Origin: Verrucomicrobiaceae bacterium
GTDB taxonomy: Bacteria; Verrucomicrobiota; Verrucomicrobiia; Verrucomicrobiales; Verrucomicrobiaceae
DNA length: 64,000 nucleotides
Direction: 5' to 3'
NCBI GenBank assembly: GCA_015075365.1
Contig: JABTUN010000002.1
Span: forward strand, 248,001 to 312,000
Position numbers and translations under genes: made by a program. Positions within the stretch are counted from its first letter, which is position 1. Each line of letters begins with the position of its first letter. The notes below the pieces were generated by a model. It did not search any database and had not been told where the DNA came from. It worked only from the letters and a program-made list of their open reading frames with translations. Of the stretch, positions 27,388-36,073 are shown one piece after another.

Positions 27388-28314
27388 ATGCCCTCCGCCG
27401 CACCGACCACCCGCGCCATGCGCCTCTCGCTCGCCGTGGGGTTTCTCATGCTCGTGCTGAAAGTGGGGGCCTATGTGCTGACCGGATCTGCGGCCGTGCT
27501 GGGGGACGCGGCGGAGTCCGTCGTGCATGTGGCCGCGGTGATGTTCGCCTCCTTCAGCCTGGGGCTGCTGCACAAGCCGGCGGATGTGGACCACCCCTAT
27601 GGACACAGCAAAATCGCCTTTTTCTCCGCCGGGATCGAGGGCGCGCTGATCATCCTGGCGGCCCTGTTCATCATCTATGAATCCGTGCGCCGCTGGGTGC
27701 TGCACCTGCCCCCGGCCAATCTGGACGAGGGACTGGCGCTCACCGCACTGACCGTGGTCATCAATGCGCTGCTGGGCTGGCACCTCGTCCGCACCGGCAA
27801 GAAGGCAGGCTCTCTGATCCTCGAATCCAATGGCAAGCATGTGCTGACGGATGTGTGGACGAGCCTGGGCGCGCTGGTCGGACTGGGACTCGTGGCGCTG
27901 ACAGGCTGGCATGGGTGGGACGCGGTCTGCGGCCTCGTCATGGCGGCGAACATCATCTGGACCGGCTACGGCCTGATGTGCCAGAGTGTGGGTGGATTGA
28001 TGGACACCGCCGATCCACAGCTCAACGCGGCCCTGGACGCCGCGCTGCGCCGCGAGACCGAAAAGCACGGCCTGCGCTTTCACGCGCTGCGCCACCGCGA
28101 TGCCGGGGAGATGCACTACGTGGAGGTGCATCTGCTTTTCCCGGACGACGTCTCCCTGCGTGACGCCCACCGGACCGCCACGCAGATCGAGCATGCCGTG
28201 CAGGGCAGCGTGGACCGCCCAGTGCTCATCACCACGCATCTGGAATGCCTGGGGGACCACGACGAGCTGCATCAGCATGGCGAGGCCAGTGACCCCAACT
28301 CCAAACGCGCATGA
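27388..28314 (+). CDS. Cation diffusion facilitator (CDF) family transporter
   Basis: 308 residues with about six membrane spans in the first 200. The metal site I helix has GDAAESVVHVAA in place of the usual SDxxD-type motif, and the second shared motif is HPYGHSK (about 70). A cytoplasmic CDF C-terminal domain follows (about 210-300), with HALRHRDAGEMHYVEVHLLFP and a terminal ...HLECLGDHDELHQHG rich in possible ligands. It should export divalent cations (Zn2+, Fe2+ or Mn2+) by proton antiport; the metal is not certain. It is the first gene of a compact unit with birA (4-bp overlap) and the M48 protease. Confidence 0.9.
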   Translation: MPSAAPTTRAMRLSLAVGFLMLVLKVGAYVLTGSAAVLGDAAESVVHVAAVMFASFSLGLLHKPADVDHPYGHSKIAFFSAGIEGALIILAALFIIYESVRRWVLHLPPANLDEGLALTALTVVINALLGWHLVRTGKKAGSLILESNGKHVLTDVWTSLGALVGLGLVALTGWHGWDAVCGLVMAANIIWTGYGLMCQSVGGLMDTADPQLNAALDAALRRETEKHGLRFHALRHRDAGEMHYVEVHLLFPDDVSLRDAHRTATQIEHAVQGSVDRPVLITTHLECLGDHDELHQHGEASDPNSKRA

Positions 28315-29081
28315 TTCCGCTGGACGCTGATGTCTTGAACGATCCTGACCTGCCCTGGAACGTGACCGTGCTCGACGAAGTCGGCTCCACCAGCGACTGG
28401 CTGAGGGAGCGCGCCGCCAGCGTGCAGCCGGGCACGGTGGTGTTTGCGGAGGCGCAAACAGCCGGGCGGGGGCGGCGCGACAACCGCTGGATCACGCCAC
28501 GCGGCAAGGACTTGATGTTTTCCCTGCTGGTGCAACCGCCCGCGCCGGTGGAAAAGTGGCCGCGCATCACCACCCTGGCCGCCCTGGCCGTCTGCAAGGC
28601 GGTCGAGGAGGAACTGCCGCTGACACCGCGCATCAAGTGGCCGAATGACATCTATCTGGAGGATCGAAAGCTCAGCGGCTTGCTGGCGGAGACGGTGTCC
28701 GCCGCCAGGGGCCTCGCGCTGGTGCTGGGGATCGGCCTGAATGTGAACACCATCGATTTCCCGCCGCATCTGCCCGCCACCTCCCTGCTGGCGCGGATGC
28801 CCGGCGCCACGGTGCGGGAGGTGGACCGCAATTCCCTGGCCTGCCGGCTGCTGCGGGCTCTGCATGGGGAGTTCCTGCGGCTGGAGGACGATTTCAGCGC
28901 CGCGGTGGCGGAGGTGCGGGAGCGGAGCTGGCTGTTTGGGAAACAGGTGCGCGCCAGCATCCAGGGGAACGAAACCTTTGGCCGTGTGATCGATCTCGAC
29001 GAAGAAGGCCGCCTCATCCTCGAACTGCCTGATGGCGCCCTGCAAGTGCTTGCCAGCGCGGAAAACATCCGCCCCATGTGA
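28311..29081 (+). CDS. birA: Biotin--[acetyl-CoA-carboxylase] ligase, single-domain BirA
   Basis: 256 residues. It makes biotinyl-AMP and transfers biotin to the carboxyl-carrier protein in the cytoplasm. Catalytic motifs: EVGSTSDWL (about 23-31), QTAGRGRRDNRW (about 49-60, biotinyl-AMP loop), IKWPNDIYLEDRKLSGLLAE (about 106-125) and LGIGLNVN. The N-terminal helix-turn-helix of regulatory BirA is absent, so this is a monofunctional (group I) ligase that should not repress bio genes. Its ATG overlaps the CDF stop. Confidence 0.93.
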   Translation: MIPLDADVLNDPDLPWNVTVLDEVGSTSDWLRERAASVQPGTVVFAEAQTAGRGRRDNRWITPRGKDLMFSLLVQPPAPVEKWPRITTLAALAVCKAVEEELPLTPRIKWPNDIYLEDRKLSGLLAETVSAARGLALVLGIGLNVNTIDFPPHLPATSLLARMPGATVREVDRNSLACRLLRALHGEFLRLEDDFSAAVAEVRERSWLFGKQVRASIQGNETFGRVIDLDEEGRLILELPDGALQVLASAENIRPM

Positions 29082-29101
29082 CCTTTCCCCCCTTCCCCAC
29101 C

Positions 29102-30364
29102 ATGAACCTGTCCAACCCCTGGTTTCTCGCCGCCCTGATCGCCATCCTGGGCGTGTTTCATCTCGAAATGATCGCCAAACTGCTGAATCTGGCGCGCTAC
29201 GGGCTGCCGCTGCCGGAAAGACTGAAGGGCGTGTTCGACGAGGAGACGGTGAAAAAAGGAGCGGAGTATGCGGGCAAGTCCGCGCGGCTCGATCTGATCC
29301 AGAACGCGTTCTTCCTCGCCGTGCTGCTCGGATTCTGGTGGGCGGGCGGATTTGCCTGGCTCGATCGTACAACGGCCGCCTGGGGCTGGGGTGAATTGTG
29401 GACGCAGGTGGCGGTGATCGGCGTCATCGTGCTGGTCAAGTCGCTCCTCTCCCTGCCCTTCGAGGCCTGGGACACCTTCGGCGTCGAGGCGGAGTTTGGC
29501 TTCAACCGCACCACGCCGGGCACCTTCATCCTGGACCGTGTGAAAGGGATGCTGCTGATGCTGGTGCTGGGCGTGCCGCTGCTGGCGCTCATCGTGTGGT
29601 TCTTCCAAACCCAGCCCCTCGCGGCGGTGTGGGCATGGCTGTGCGTGACAGGTTTCAGCCTGCTGATGACCTGGCTCTCCCCGCGCCTGCTGATGCCTCT
29701 TTTCCTGAAATTCACGCCTCTGGGGGAAGGCAGCCTGCGCACGGCGATCCTGGCGCTGGCGCAGCGGCTCAAGTTTCCCGTGGCGGATGTGTCCGTGGTG
29801 GACGGATCACGCCGTTCGTCGAAGGCGAACGCCTTTTTCGCAGGCTTTGGCAAAACGAAGCGGATCGCGCTGTTTGACACGCTGGTGGAGAAGCACACGG
29901 AGGACGAGCTGCTCGCCGTGCTGGCGCATGAGATCGGCCACTGCAAGCTGCGGCACGTGCCGGTGCAGATCACCATCGGCCTGGCGGAGACGGGCCTGAT
30001 GTTCGGCCTGTTGCATCTGGCGCTGCAATCCCCGGCGTTTTTTCAGGCCTTTGGTGTTTCCGGGCGGCCTGTGGGGCTGGGACTGGTGTTTTTTGCCTTT
30101 TTGTATCAGCCGCTCGGCCTGCTGCTCGGCCTCGTCTCCAGCGCGGTCAGCCGGCGGCATGAATTCCAGGCGGATGCCTTCGCGGCGGATGCCTGCACGG
30201 CCCCGCCGCTCATGACCGCGCTCAAGAAGCTCTCCACCGAGAATCTGGCCCATCCGCAGCCCCATCCGCTGACCGTGGCGCTGCACTACTCCCATCCGCC
30301 GCTGGTCGAAAGGCTGGCCGCGTTGGAGAAGCGAAACGCCTCGGCGAATGTGATGCCCGCATGA
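29102..30364 (+). CDS. M48 family metallopeptidase (Ste24/CAAX-protease-like)
   Basis: 420 residues from the ATG at 29102, chosen because NPWFLAALIAILGVFHLEM starts the first membrane span. It is a multi-pass membrane protein with zinc motif LAHEIGHCKLRH at about 275-286 and the third ligand in RRHEFQADAFAAD (about 350). FEAWDTFGVEAEFGFNRTTP is the Ste24-type signature. Bacterial relatives act in membrane-protein quality control. It follows birA by 20 bp and converges on pssA. Confidence 0.9.
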   Translation: MNLSNPWFLAALIAILGVFHLEMIAKLLNLARYGLPLPERLKGVFDEETVKKGAEYAGKSARLDLIQNAFFLAVLLGFWWAGGFAWLDRTTAAWGWGELWTQVAVIGVIVLVKSLLSLPFEAWDTFGVEAEFGFNRTTPGTFILDRVKGMLLMLVLGVPLLALIVWFFQTQPLAAVWAWLCVTGFSLLMTWLSPRLLMPLFLKFTPLGEGSLRTAILALAQRLKFPVADVSVVDGSRRSSKANAFFAGFGKTKRIALFDTLVEKHTEDELLAVLAHEIGHCKLRHVPVQITIGLAETGLMFGLLHLALQSPAFFQAFGVSGRPVGLGLVFFAFLYQPLGLLLGLVSSAVSRRHEFQADAFAADACTAPPLMTALKKLSTENLAHPQPHPLTVALHYSHPPLVERLAALEKRNASANVMPA

Positions 30365-30489
30365 TCTGGAGCGGGAAGGGGGCATCCATAAAAGGTTCCT
30401 CGTGAAAACCTGTTCCATGTTCTTTTTGCCTCTTTTCGTCTGTTCGGCCACCCGGAATCCATTTCGTCGGACGCGGCCTTTGTCGGACT

Positions 30490-31371
30490 CTACGCCGTCC
30501 TTTTCTCCGTGGCGGAGAGCTGCGGGGTGTCCAGCTCGACCTCGCTGCCGCTGAGGGCGAGGTTTTCGTCCACGTTTTCGGTATCGGACAGCTCGGGCTC
30601 GATCTCGATCTCCCGGCGCCATTTGCGGCTGACCCACGGGCGGGCGAGGCCGTAGAGGAGGTAGCTGACGAAGATGACGGAGGGCATCCACTGCCAGTTC
30701 AGAACGGTGAAGGCGATGACGAAGATGCTGACGAGCACCCAGTGGAAGGAGCGCTTCGTGCGCCAGTTCACGGCCTTGAAGCTGGGATACTCCAGGCTGC
30801 TGACCATGAGGTAGGAGAGCAGGGCCATGAGGCCGGCGAGGGCGTACTTCCAGTTGCCGATCTCGCGCTCGTTGCTGTCCAGCCATAGCAGCAGGAGGGT
30901 GAGGGAGGAGATGACGCCGGCGGCGGCGGGAATGGGGCAGCCGCGGAAGCTTTTGCTGCTGCATTTCACATCGGCGGCGGCCAGGCAGTTGAAGCGCGCC
31001 AGGCGCATGGCTCCGCACACGAGGTACACGCAGGAGATGAGCCAGCCGATGCCCTTGGGCGTGTCGAGCTCCTTGAGCACGATGTCATGCACGAGCAGCG
31101 CGGGGGCGACGCCGAAGCTGACGATGTCGGCAAGGGAGTCGAGCTCGCGGCCGAAGGGGCTCTCCGTGCCGCCCATGCGCGCCACGCGCCCGTCCAGCGC
31201 GTCGAACAGGCAGGCGGCGAGGATGAAGAGGATGGCGTAGTGGTAGTGGAGGTGCAGGTCGAGGTGGCGGCCGTCAAAGATCTGGAGGATGGCCACAAAG
31301 CCGCACAAAATGTTCCCTGCGGTCATCAGGGTGGGCAGCACAGGAATCCGGGGCTCATGTTCGTGGGACAT
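30490..31371 (-). CDS. pssA: CDP-diacylglycerol--serine O-phosphatidyltransferase
   Basis: 293 residues. The CDP-alcohol phosphotransferase signature DALDGRVARMGGTESPFG followed by RELDSLAD (about 57-82; D-G-x2-A-R-x8-G-x3-D-x3-D) is complete. It is a multi-span inner-membrane enzyme converting CDP-diacylglycerol and serine to phosphatidylserine, the precursor of phosphatidylethanolamine. The C-terminal 50 residues are acidic and extend the usual type II PssA length. It lies 74 bp downstream of the fused spermidine-synthase-like gene on the same strand, so it may be cotranscribed with it. Confidence 0.92.
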   Translation of the reverse strand: MSHEHEPRIPVLPTLMTAGNILCGFVAILQIFDGRHLDLHLHYHYAILFILAACLFDALDGRVARMGGTESPFGRELDSLADIVSFGVAPALLVHDIVLKELDTPKGIGWLISCVYLVCGAMRLARFNCLAAADVKCSSKSFRGCPIPAAAGVISSLTLLLLWLDSNEREIGNWKYALAGLMALLSYLMVSSLEYPSFKAVNWRTKRSFHWVLVSIFVIAFTVLNWQWMPSVIFVSYLLYGLARPWVSRKWRREIEIEPELSDTENVDENLALSGSEVELDTPQLSATEKRTA

Positions 31372-31445
31372 GGGCGGAAAGATGGCCGGTGAACGCCGGA
31401 TGTCGAATGACGAATCAGGCCGGGGGCTGTGTGTGACACCGCGCC

Positions 31446-33764
31446 CTACCGGGCGGGCTGGAGGGTGAACTCGTCCCTGGGGAAGAGATCGGTGTTGATG
31501 TCGTGCAGTCGGGAGCGGTCAAAGGAGGCATCGTAGCGGCCCAAGGGCGTGCTTTCGCGCAAGTAGGGCTCCAACAGGGCGTGGATGTCGATGCCGGCCT
31601 TTTTGAAATGGTAGCGCAGTTCCAGGTCCGCCAGGCGGCGGCGCACGGCATCGGGATCAGGCTGGAGGGGCTCGTTGCTGCCGATCAGGACATGCGGAAA
31701 GGCCAGCACATGCGGGAACACGCGCACAAAAGTGTCCCGCACGCGCGGCGTGGGCTCCCAGGTGACGGCATGGCCGCCGGGCTTCAGGCGCTGGCGCAGG
31801 AGCTGAAAGTACTCTTCGGAATAGAGGTTCCCGGAGTGCGCGCTGGTGGGGCGCAGGGCGTCCGCCTCGATGAGGTCGAAGCGCGCCTCCGTGGTCATGA
31901 GGAACTGGCGGCCGTCCCCGCGCACATGGCGGATGCGCGGGTCCGCCAGCAGGCTGCGCAGGGCCTCGTAGCCGGAGGCGGCGGCATGGGCGCGCAGATT
32001 GTCGAGGGCAGCGCCGACGATCTCGATGCACACGATGCTTTCCGTCTCCGCCCGCGCCGCCGCAGCGTAAAGCGTGTCCCCGGAGCCCAGACCGATGACA
32101 GCGATGGTCTCCGGCCGGGGATGCAGCAGCACGGGCAGCGCGCCGAGCACGCTATGCACACCACCAAAGGGAATCCAGCTCTGGCCGATGCCGTTGACGA
32201 AGACCATCGTCTGCGCGTCCGGTCCGGCCCCGGCGGGCGGTTTTTTGAGCACGGCCAGGCCCGCGCCGTCCTCATGCACAACGACGCGCTCAGGCTTGGT
32301 GCCATGCGCGCGCGCCCACAGCGTGCGCTGGTCCGGCAGGAGCCAGATGACCGCCCCGGTGGCCGCCAGCAGCGCGAGCTTCGTCAGATGCAGGCGTGTG
32401 GTGCCCGGCATGAGCAGCAGCATGACCGCGAAAACGCCGCCCAGCGCCAGCAGCAGACGCAGGGTGGCCGCCGTGCCCAGCCAGGGCAGCAGCAGCGTGC
32501 TGACCAGCGCCGCGCCGAGCATGTTCCCGCCGATGCCCGCACCCTGAATCCAGCCCACCCGGCGGCCCACCTGGGTGATGTCACCATGCGCGGCGCGTTG
32601 CAGCAGCGGATAACCCAGCCCCATCAAAAAGGCGGGCGGACCGATCCAGAGCAGCGGCAGCCCCAGATGCAGCACGGGGAAGATCCAGGCCATCCGCGTC
32701 TGCTCCGGCGCCAGTTCCCCGCGCCACGCATGCTGTAGCAGGGTCAGAGCCGTGCCCGCGTCAATGGGCTCGTAGCTGTCCAGGTAGGAGCGCCACGGCT
32801 CCGGCGCGCCGGGCAGCAACATGACCGTGGCCGCGATGAGCAGGCCCGCCGTGATCCCGATGAGGCTCTGCACGAAGAGAAAGGCCGTGACCGGCCGCTG
32901 CACGCGCGGTGCCAGCAACGCGCCTGCCAGCGCTCCCAACGCCGCGCAGGCGAGATACACGGACAAAAAGGTGCCAAAGGTGAAGGCCGTGGACTTCACC
33001 ATCACGCCCAGCAGGCGGAACCACAGCATCTCCAACGCCAGTGCGATGAATCCGGCCAGCGCGGCCATGACGAGGCACTGGCGCAGGCTGCAAAAGCTCT
33101 CCTGATGCCCCGCCGCCTCCTCCGCAGGCACGCCACCGCCCGTGGTGTCCCCTTCCCCGCGCCAGAACAGCAGCGGCACCACGCCCGCCACGCACAGGCC
33201 GTTCAGCAGCGCCGCGAAATGAATGCCACCCTCGATGCCGCCGCGCGGCAGCAGCAGCCAGGTGGTGCCAAACGCGCCCAACGCCGCGCCGAGTGTGTTC
33301 AGCCCGTACAACCGCCCCGTCCGCACCGCGGCCTCCGGCACGCGCCGGATCACCGCGCGCGCCAGCAGCGGCAGGGACATGCCCATCAGCAGCGTCGGCA
33401 TCAGCAGCACCGTCACCAGCACCAGCGCGGTCAGCACGCGTGACTCCGCGATTCCCCCCAGCCGCTGATACAGCACGTCATAGAGCAGCCACCTGCTGCA
33501 CAGCCCGAACAACGCGATCAACGTCTCCGCGATGCCGAAGAGAAGCAGATTCCGCCGCGCTGTCACACGATCCGCCACCACGCCGCCCGCCAGGCTGCCC
33601 AGGCCCAGGCCCGCCATGAAGGCCGTGACGATGATCGTGATCGACAGCACATCGCCACCCGCGAAAACGACCAGCAGGCGCTGCCACGCCACCTGGTAGG
33701 CGAGCGCGGCAAAACCGGAGAGAAAGAAGAGAAGCGCCACCCACAGGCGCACGGGGAAAGGCAT
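31446..33764 (-). CDS. Fused MFS-like membrane protein / spermidine-synthase-like protein
   Basis: 772 residues. The N-terminal 450 residues have a dozen hydrophobic segments (FFLSGFAALAYQVAWQRLL is the typical start of this family). The C-terminal 250 residues form an S-adenosylmethionine-like Rossmann domain with VIGLGSGDTLYAAAARAE, a DGRQFLMTTEARFDLIEAD stretch and SEEYFQLLRQRLKPGG, as in spermidine synthases. Such fusions are common but their substrates are mostly unknown; a true aminopropyltransferase activity is not shown. The gene precedes pssA on the minus strand. Confidence 0.87.
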   Translation of the reverse strand: MPFPVRLWVALLFFLSGFAALAYQVAWQRLLVVFAGGDVLSITIIVTAFMAGLGLGSLAGGVVADRVTARRNLLLFGIAETLIALFGLCSRWLLYDVLYQRLGGIAESRVLTALVLVTVLLMPTLLMGMSLPLLARAVIRRVPEAAVRTGRLYGLNTLGAALGAFGTTWLLLPRGGIEGGIHFAALLNGLCVAGVVPLLFWRGEGDTTGGGVPAEEAAGHQESFCSLRQCLVMAALAGFIALALEMLWFRLLGVMVKSTAFTFGTFLSVYLACAALGALAGALLAPRVQRPVTAFLFVQSLIGITAGLLIAATVMLLPGAPEPWRSYLDSYEPIDAGTALTLLQHAWRGELAPEQTRMAWIFPVLHLGLPLLWIGPPAFLMGLGYPLLQRAAHGDITQVGRRVGWIQGAGIGGNMLGAALVSTLLLPWLGTAATLRLLLALGGVFAVMLLLMPGTTRLHLTKLALLAATGAVIWLLPDQRTLWARAHGTKPERVVVHEDGAGLAVLKKPPAGAGPDAQTMVFVNGIGQSWIPFGGVHSVLGALPVLLHPRPETIAVIGLGSGDTLYAAAARAETESIVCIEIVGAALDNLRAHAAASGYEALRSLLADPRIRHVRGDGRQFLMTTEARFDLIEADALRPTSAHSGNLYSEEYFQLLRQRLKPGGHAVTWEPTPRVRDTFVRVFPHVLAFPHVLIGSNEPLQPDPDAVRRRLADLELRYHFKKAGIDIHALLEPYLRESTPLGRYDASFDRSRLHDINTDLFPRDEFTLQPAR

Positions 33765-33847
33765 TGATCATCGTGTAACCGAAGCCGCTGGCGCTCATCA
33801 ATCCCGCCGCGCCTGCTCCCTTTGTGGCGCTGGACGCCACCACCTGG

Positions 33848-33881
33848 AAAAAAGACGCCAGCCGCTCGCGCGGCTGGCGTC
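33848..33881 (-). terminator. Rho-independent terminator of the cyclophilin gene
   Basis: The minus strand carries a perfect 11-bp stem, GACGCCAGCCG / CGGCTGGCGTC, around a 6-nt loop (33854-33881), followed directly by a run of six T (33848-33853). It lies 30 bp after the cyclophilin stop at 33911. Confidence 0.88.
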
Positions 33882-33910
33882 CGAATCCTAGGTGGTAAAG
33901 CGGCAGGAGC

Positions 33911-34504
33911 TTACTCGGCCACTTTGGCGGTCTTGATCGTGATCGCCTCGACGGGCACATCGCGGTGACCTTCCTTGGAAGTGGTGGCAACCTTGGCGAT
34001 CGCATCCACGACTTCCTGACCCTTGGTCACCTTGCCAAAGACGCAGTAGCCCCAGCCGTCCTGTCCCGGGTAGTCGAGGAAGGAGTTGTCTTTCAGATTG
34101 ATGAAGAACTGGGAACTGGCGCTGTGCGGATTGGGGGTGCGTGCCATGGCGATGCTGCCTTTGACGTTCTTGAGGCCGTTCTTTGCCTCGTTCTCGATCG
34201 GAGGCGCGGTTTCCTTCTGCTGCATCTCCGGGCTGAAGCCGCCGCCCTGGATCATGAAGTCAGGGATCACACGGTGGAAGATGAGGCCGTCGTAGTGGCC
34301 CTTCTTGACGTAGCTGACGAAGTTTTGGACGGTTTTCGGCGCTTTGGCGGCGTCGAGTTCGAGTTCGATGGTTCCCTTGCTGGTCTCCATCACGATTTTC
34401 ACAGGTTTGGCGTCACTCACGGCTTGTTCTTGGGCGGGGGTTGAACCGGCCAAGCCGGCGAAAGCGATGGCGATGGCGGCGAAAGACGGTGCGATTGTTT
34501 TCAT
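33911..34504 (-). CDS. Exported cyclophilin-type peptidylprolyl isomerase
   Basis: 197 residues from the ATG at 34504, which begins the signal peptide KTIAPSFAAIAIAFAGLAG. Upstream in-frame codons are not signal-like. The cyclophilin core is complete: IFHRVIPDFMIQGGGFSP (active-site Arg and Phe), SIAMARTPNPHSASSQFFI (Gln-Phe-Phe) and GYCVFGKVTKGQEVVD. It catalyses proline cis-trans isomerisation in the periplasm. It stands alone with its own downstream terminator. Confidence 0.93.
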   Translation of the reverse strand: MKTIAPSFAAIAIAFAGLAGSTPAQEQAVSDAKPVKIVMETSKGTIELELDAAKAPKTVQNFVSYVKKGHYDGLIFHRVIPDFMIQGGGFSPEMQQKETAPPIENEAKNGLKNVKGSIAMARTPNPHSASSQFFINLKDNSFLDYPGQDGWGYCVFGKVTKGQEVVDAIAKVATTSKEGHRDVPVEAITIKTAKVAE

Positions 34505-34605
34505 GGGTTGGTTTGGGACAGGGCGCTGCGAATAGGCCAGACGGCCCTCCTTTGCAACGATCAAATGACCTCCCGCAGGGGCGTCACGCGCCGTAGCACA
34601 CGCTC

Positions 34606-35982
34606 CTATTTCAATTCCGCCACGGCATCGTCCACCGCGGTGTCGAGCACGTCGCAGGCTTCAAGGAGAGCTTCTTCCGTGACGGTGAGCGGCGGGCAGA
34701 TTTTGACGGTCTGGCCCCAAGCACCGACGGGCGCGAAAAGCAGCAGGCCACGCTGGTAGCAGAGCTCGATGATGCGATGCGCGAGATCGTGATTCGGCTC
34801 TTTTTTACCCGGAACGACGGCTTGCAGGCCTGCGACGAGTCCGGCGCAGGTCACATGGCCGATGACGCTCGGATGCCGAGCATGGATGGCTTTGCAGCGC
34901 TCGTGCAAAAGCTTGCCGAGCTTCGCCGCGTTGCCGGTGAGGTCTTCCGCGAGCAGTTTTTTGATGTTCGCGGTCGCGGCGGCGCAGCAGACGGGATTGC
35001 CGGTGTGCGTGCTGGTCATGCTGCCGGGCGGGAAGTGATCCATGATGTGCTGGCGGCCGATCACGGCGCTCAGCGGCATGCCGGAGCTGATGCCCTTGCC
35101 GCAGCAGATGAGGTCCGGCGTGACGCCATAATGCTCGAAGGCCCAGAACTTGCCCGTGCGGCCGAAACCAGACTGCACTTCGTCAAACGTGAGCACGACT
35201 TGATGCTCATCGCACCACTTGCGCAGCTTTTGGATGTACTCGACGGGCGCGAAGTCAGGGCCGACGCCCTGATAGCTCTCCATGATGACTCCGGCGATGT
35301 TTTCAGGCTTCATGCCGCTCTTTTCGATCGCTCTTAAAAACGCATCGAAGGAGCTGTCGCCCTCCCAGTAGCCATCGGGGAACGGCGCATTGATGATGGC
35401 CTTGTCGAGATTCACGATCCACGATTTCTGCCCGCTCATGCCGCCGGCCTGCTGGCTGGCGAGCGTGCGGCCGTGGTAGCCGCGATCAAAGCCGATGATG
35501 CCGATTTTCGACGTGCCGCCTACTTTGATGCCGTGAGCGCGGCTGAGCTTGATGGCGCACTCGGTGGCCTCGCTGCCGCTGCTGAGCAGGAAGACCTTCT
35601 TCAAACCCTCCGGCGACACCGATGCGATGATCTCCTCGGTTTCGAGACGCTCCTCGCTCGGGAAGACGTAGTTGTGAATGAGGCCGCTGTTGATCTGGTC
35701 GATCATCGCCTTGCAGATCTCCGGCGCGGCGTGGCCTGCGTTCGTGACGAGCACGCCGCTGCTCCAGTCGAGCCACTTGTTGCCGTGCTTGTCGAAAACG
35801 TAGATGTCCTGCGCCTTTTCCCAAATGATGGGCGGCATGCCGCGCATGGACAGCGGCTCCACCTCGCGCATGCGCTCCAGCAGCGGAATGCTGTCCGGAT
35901 GCGGCACCGGTGTGCAGATGCGACGGTGCTTGGTTTCGACGTGCGGGACGGTTTGCGGGATGGTGCTGAATTCTTTGCCCAT
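34606..35982 (-). CDS. Class III (PLP-dependent) aspartate/4-aminobutyrate-type aminotransferase
   Basis: 458 residues, normal for class III aminotransferases. LLSSGSEATECAIKLSR forms the phosphate cup, VVLTFDEVQSGFGRTGKFWA holds the PLP-pyridine Asp, and CCGKGISSGMPLSAV carries the Schiff-base lysine (about 295). STHTGNPVCCAAA is the late conserved block. It transfers an omega-amino group, as GabT or ornithine/acetylornithine aminotransferases do; the exact donor cannot be told. No operon partner is seen; the next genes on either side are separated by 91-101 bp. Confidence 0.9.
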   Translation of the reverse strand: MGKEFSTIPQTVPHVETKHRRICTPVPHPDSIPLLERMREVEPLSMRGMPPIIWEKAQDIYVFDKHGNKWLDWSSGVLVTNAGHAAPEICKAMIDQINSGLIHNYVFPSEERLETEEIIASVSPEGLKKVFLLSSGSEATECAIKLSRAHGIKVGGTSKIGIIGFDRGYHGRTLASQQAGGMSGQKSWIVNLDKAIINAPFPDGYWEGDSSFDAFLRAIEKSGMKPENIAGVIMESYQGVGPDFAPVEYIQKLRKWCDEHQVVLTFDEVQSGFGRTGKFWAFEHYGVTPDLICCGKGISSGMPLSAVIGRQHIMDHFPPGSMTSTHTGNPVCCAAATANIKKLLAEDLTGNAAKLGKLLHERCKAIHARHPSVIGHVTCAGLVAGLQAVVPGKKEPNHDLAHRIIELCYQRGLLLFAPVGAWGQTVKICPPLTVTEEALLEACDVLDTAVDDAVAELK

Positions 35983-36073
35983 AGTGGCGACGATGATGCA
36001 TGCGCCGCCATGACGCTGCTACTCGCTTTAAGTCAGGTCGCGGTATTTTTGTGCGCGGCAGCACCCGGCGCGC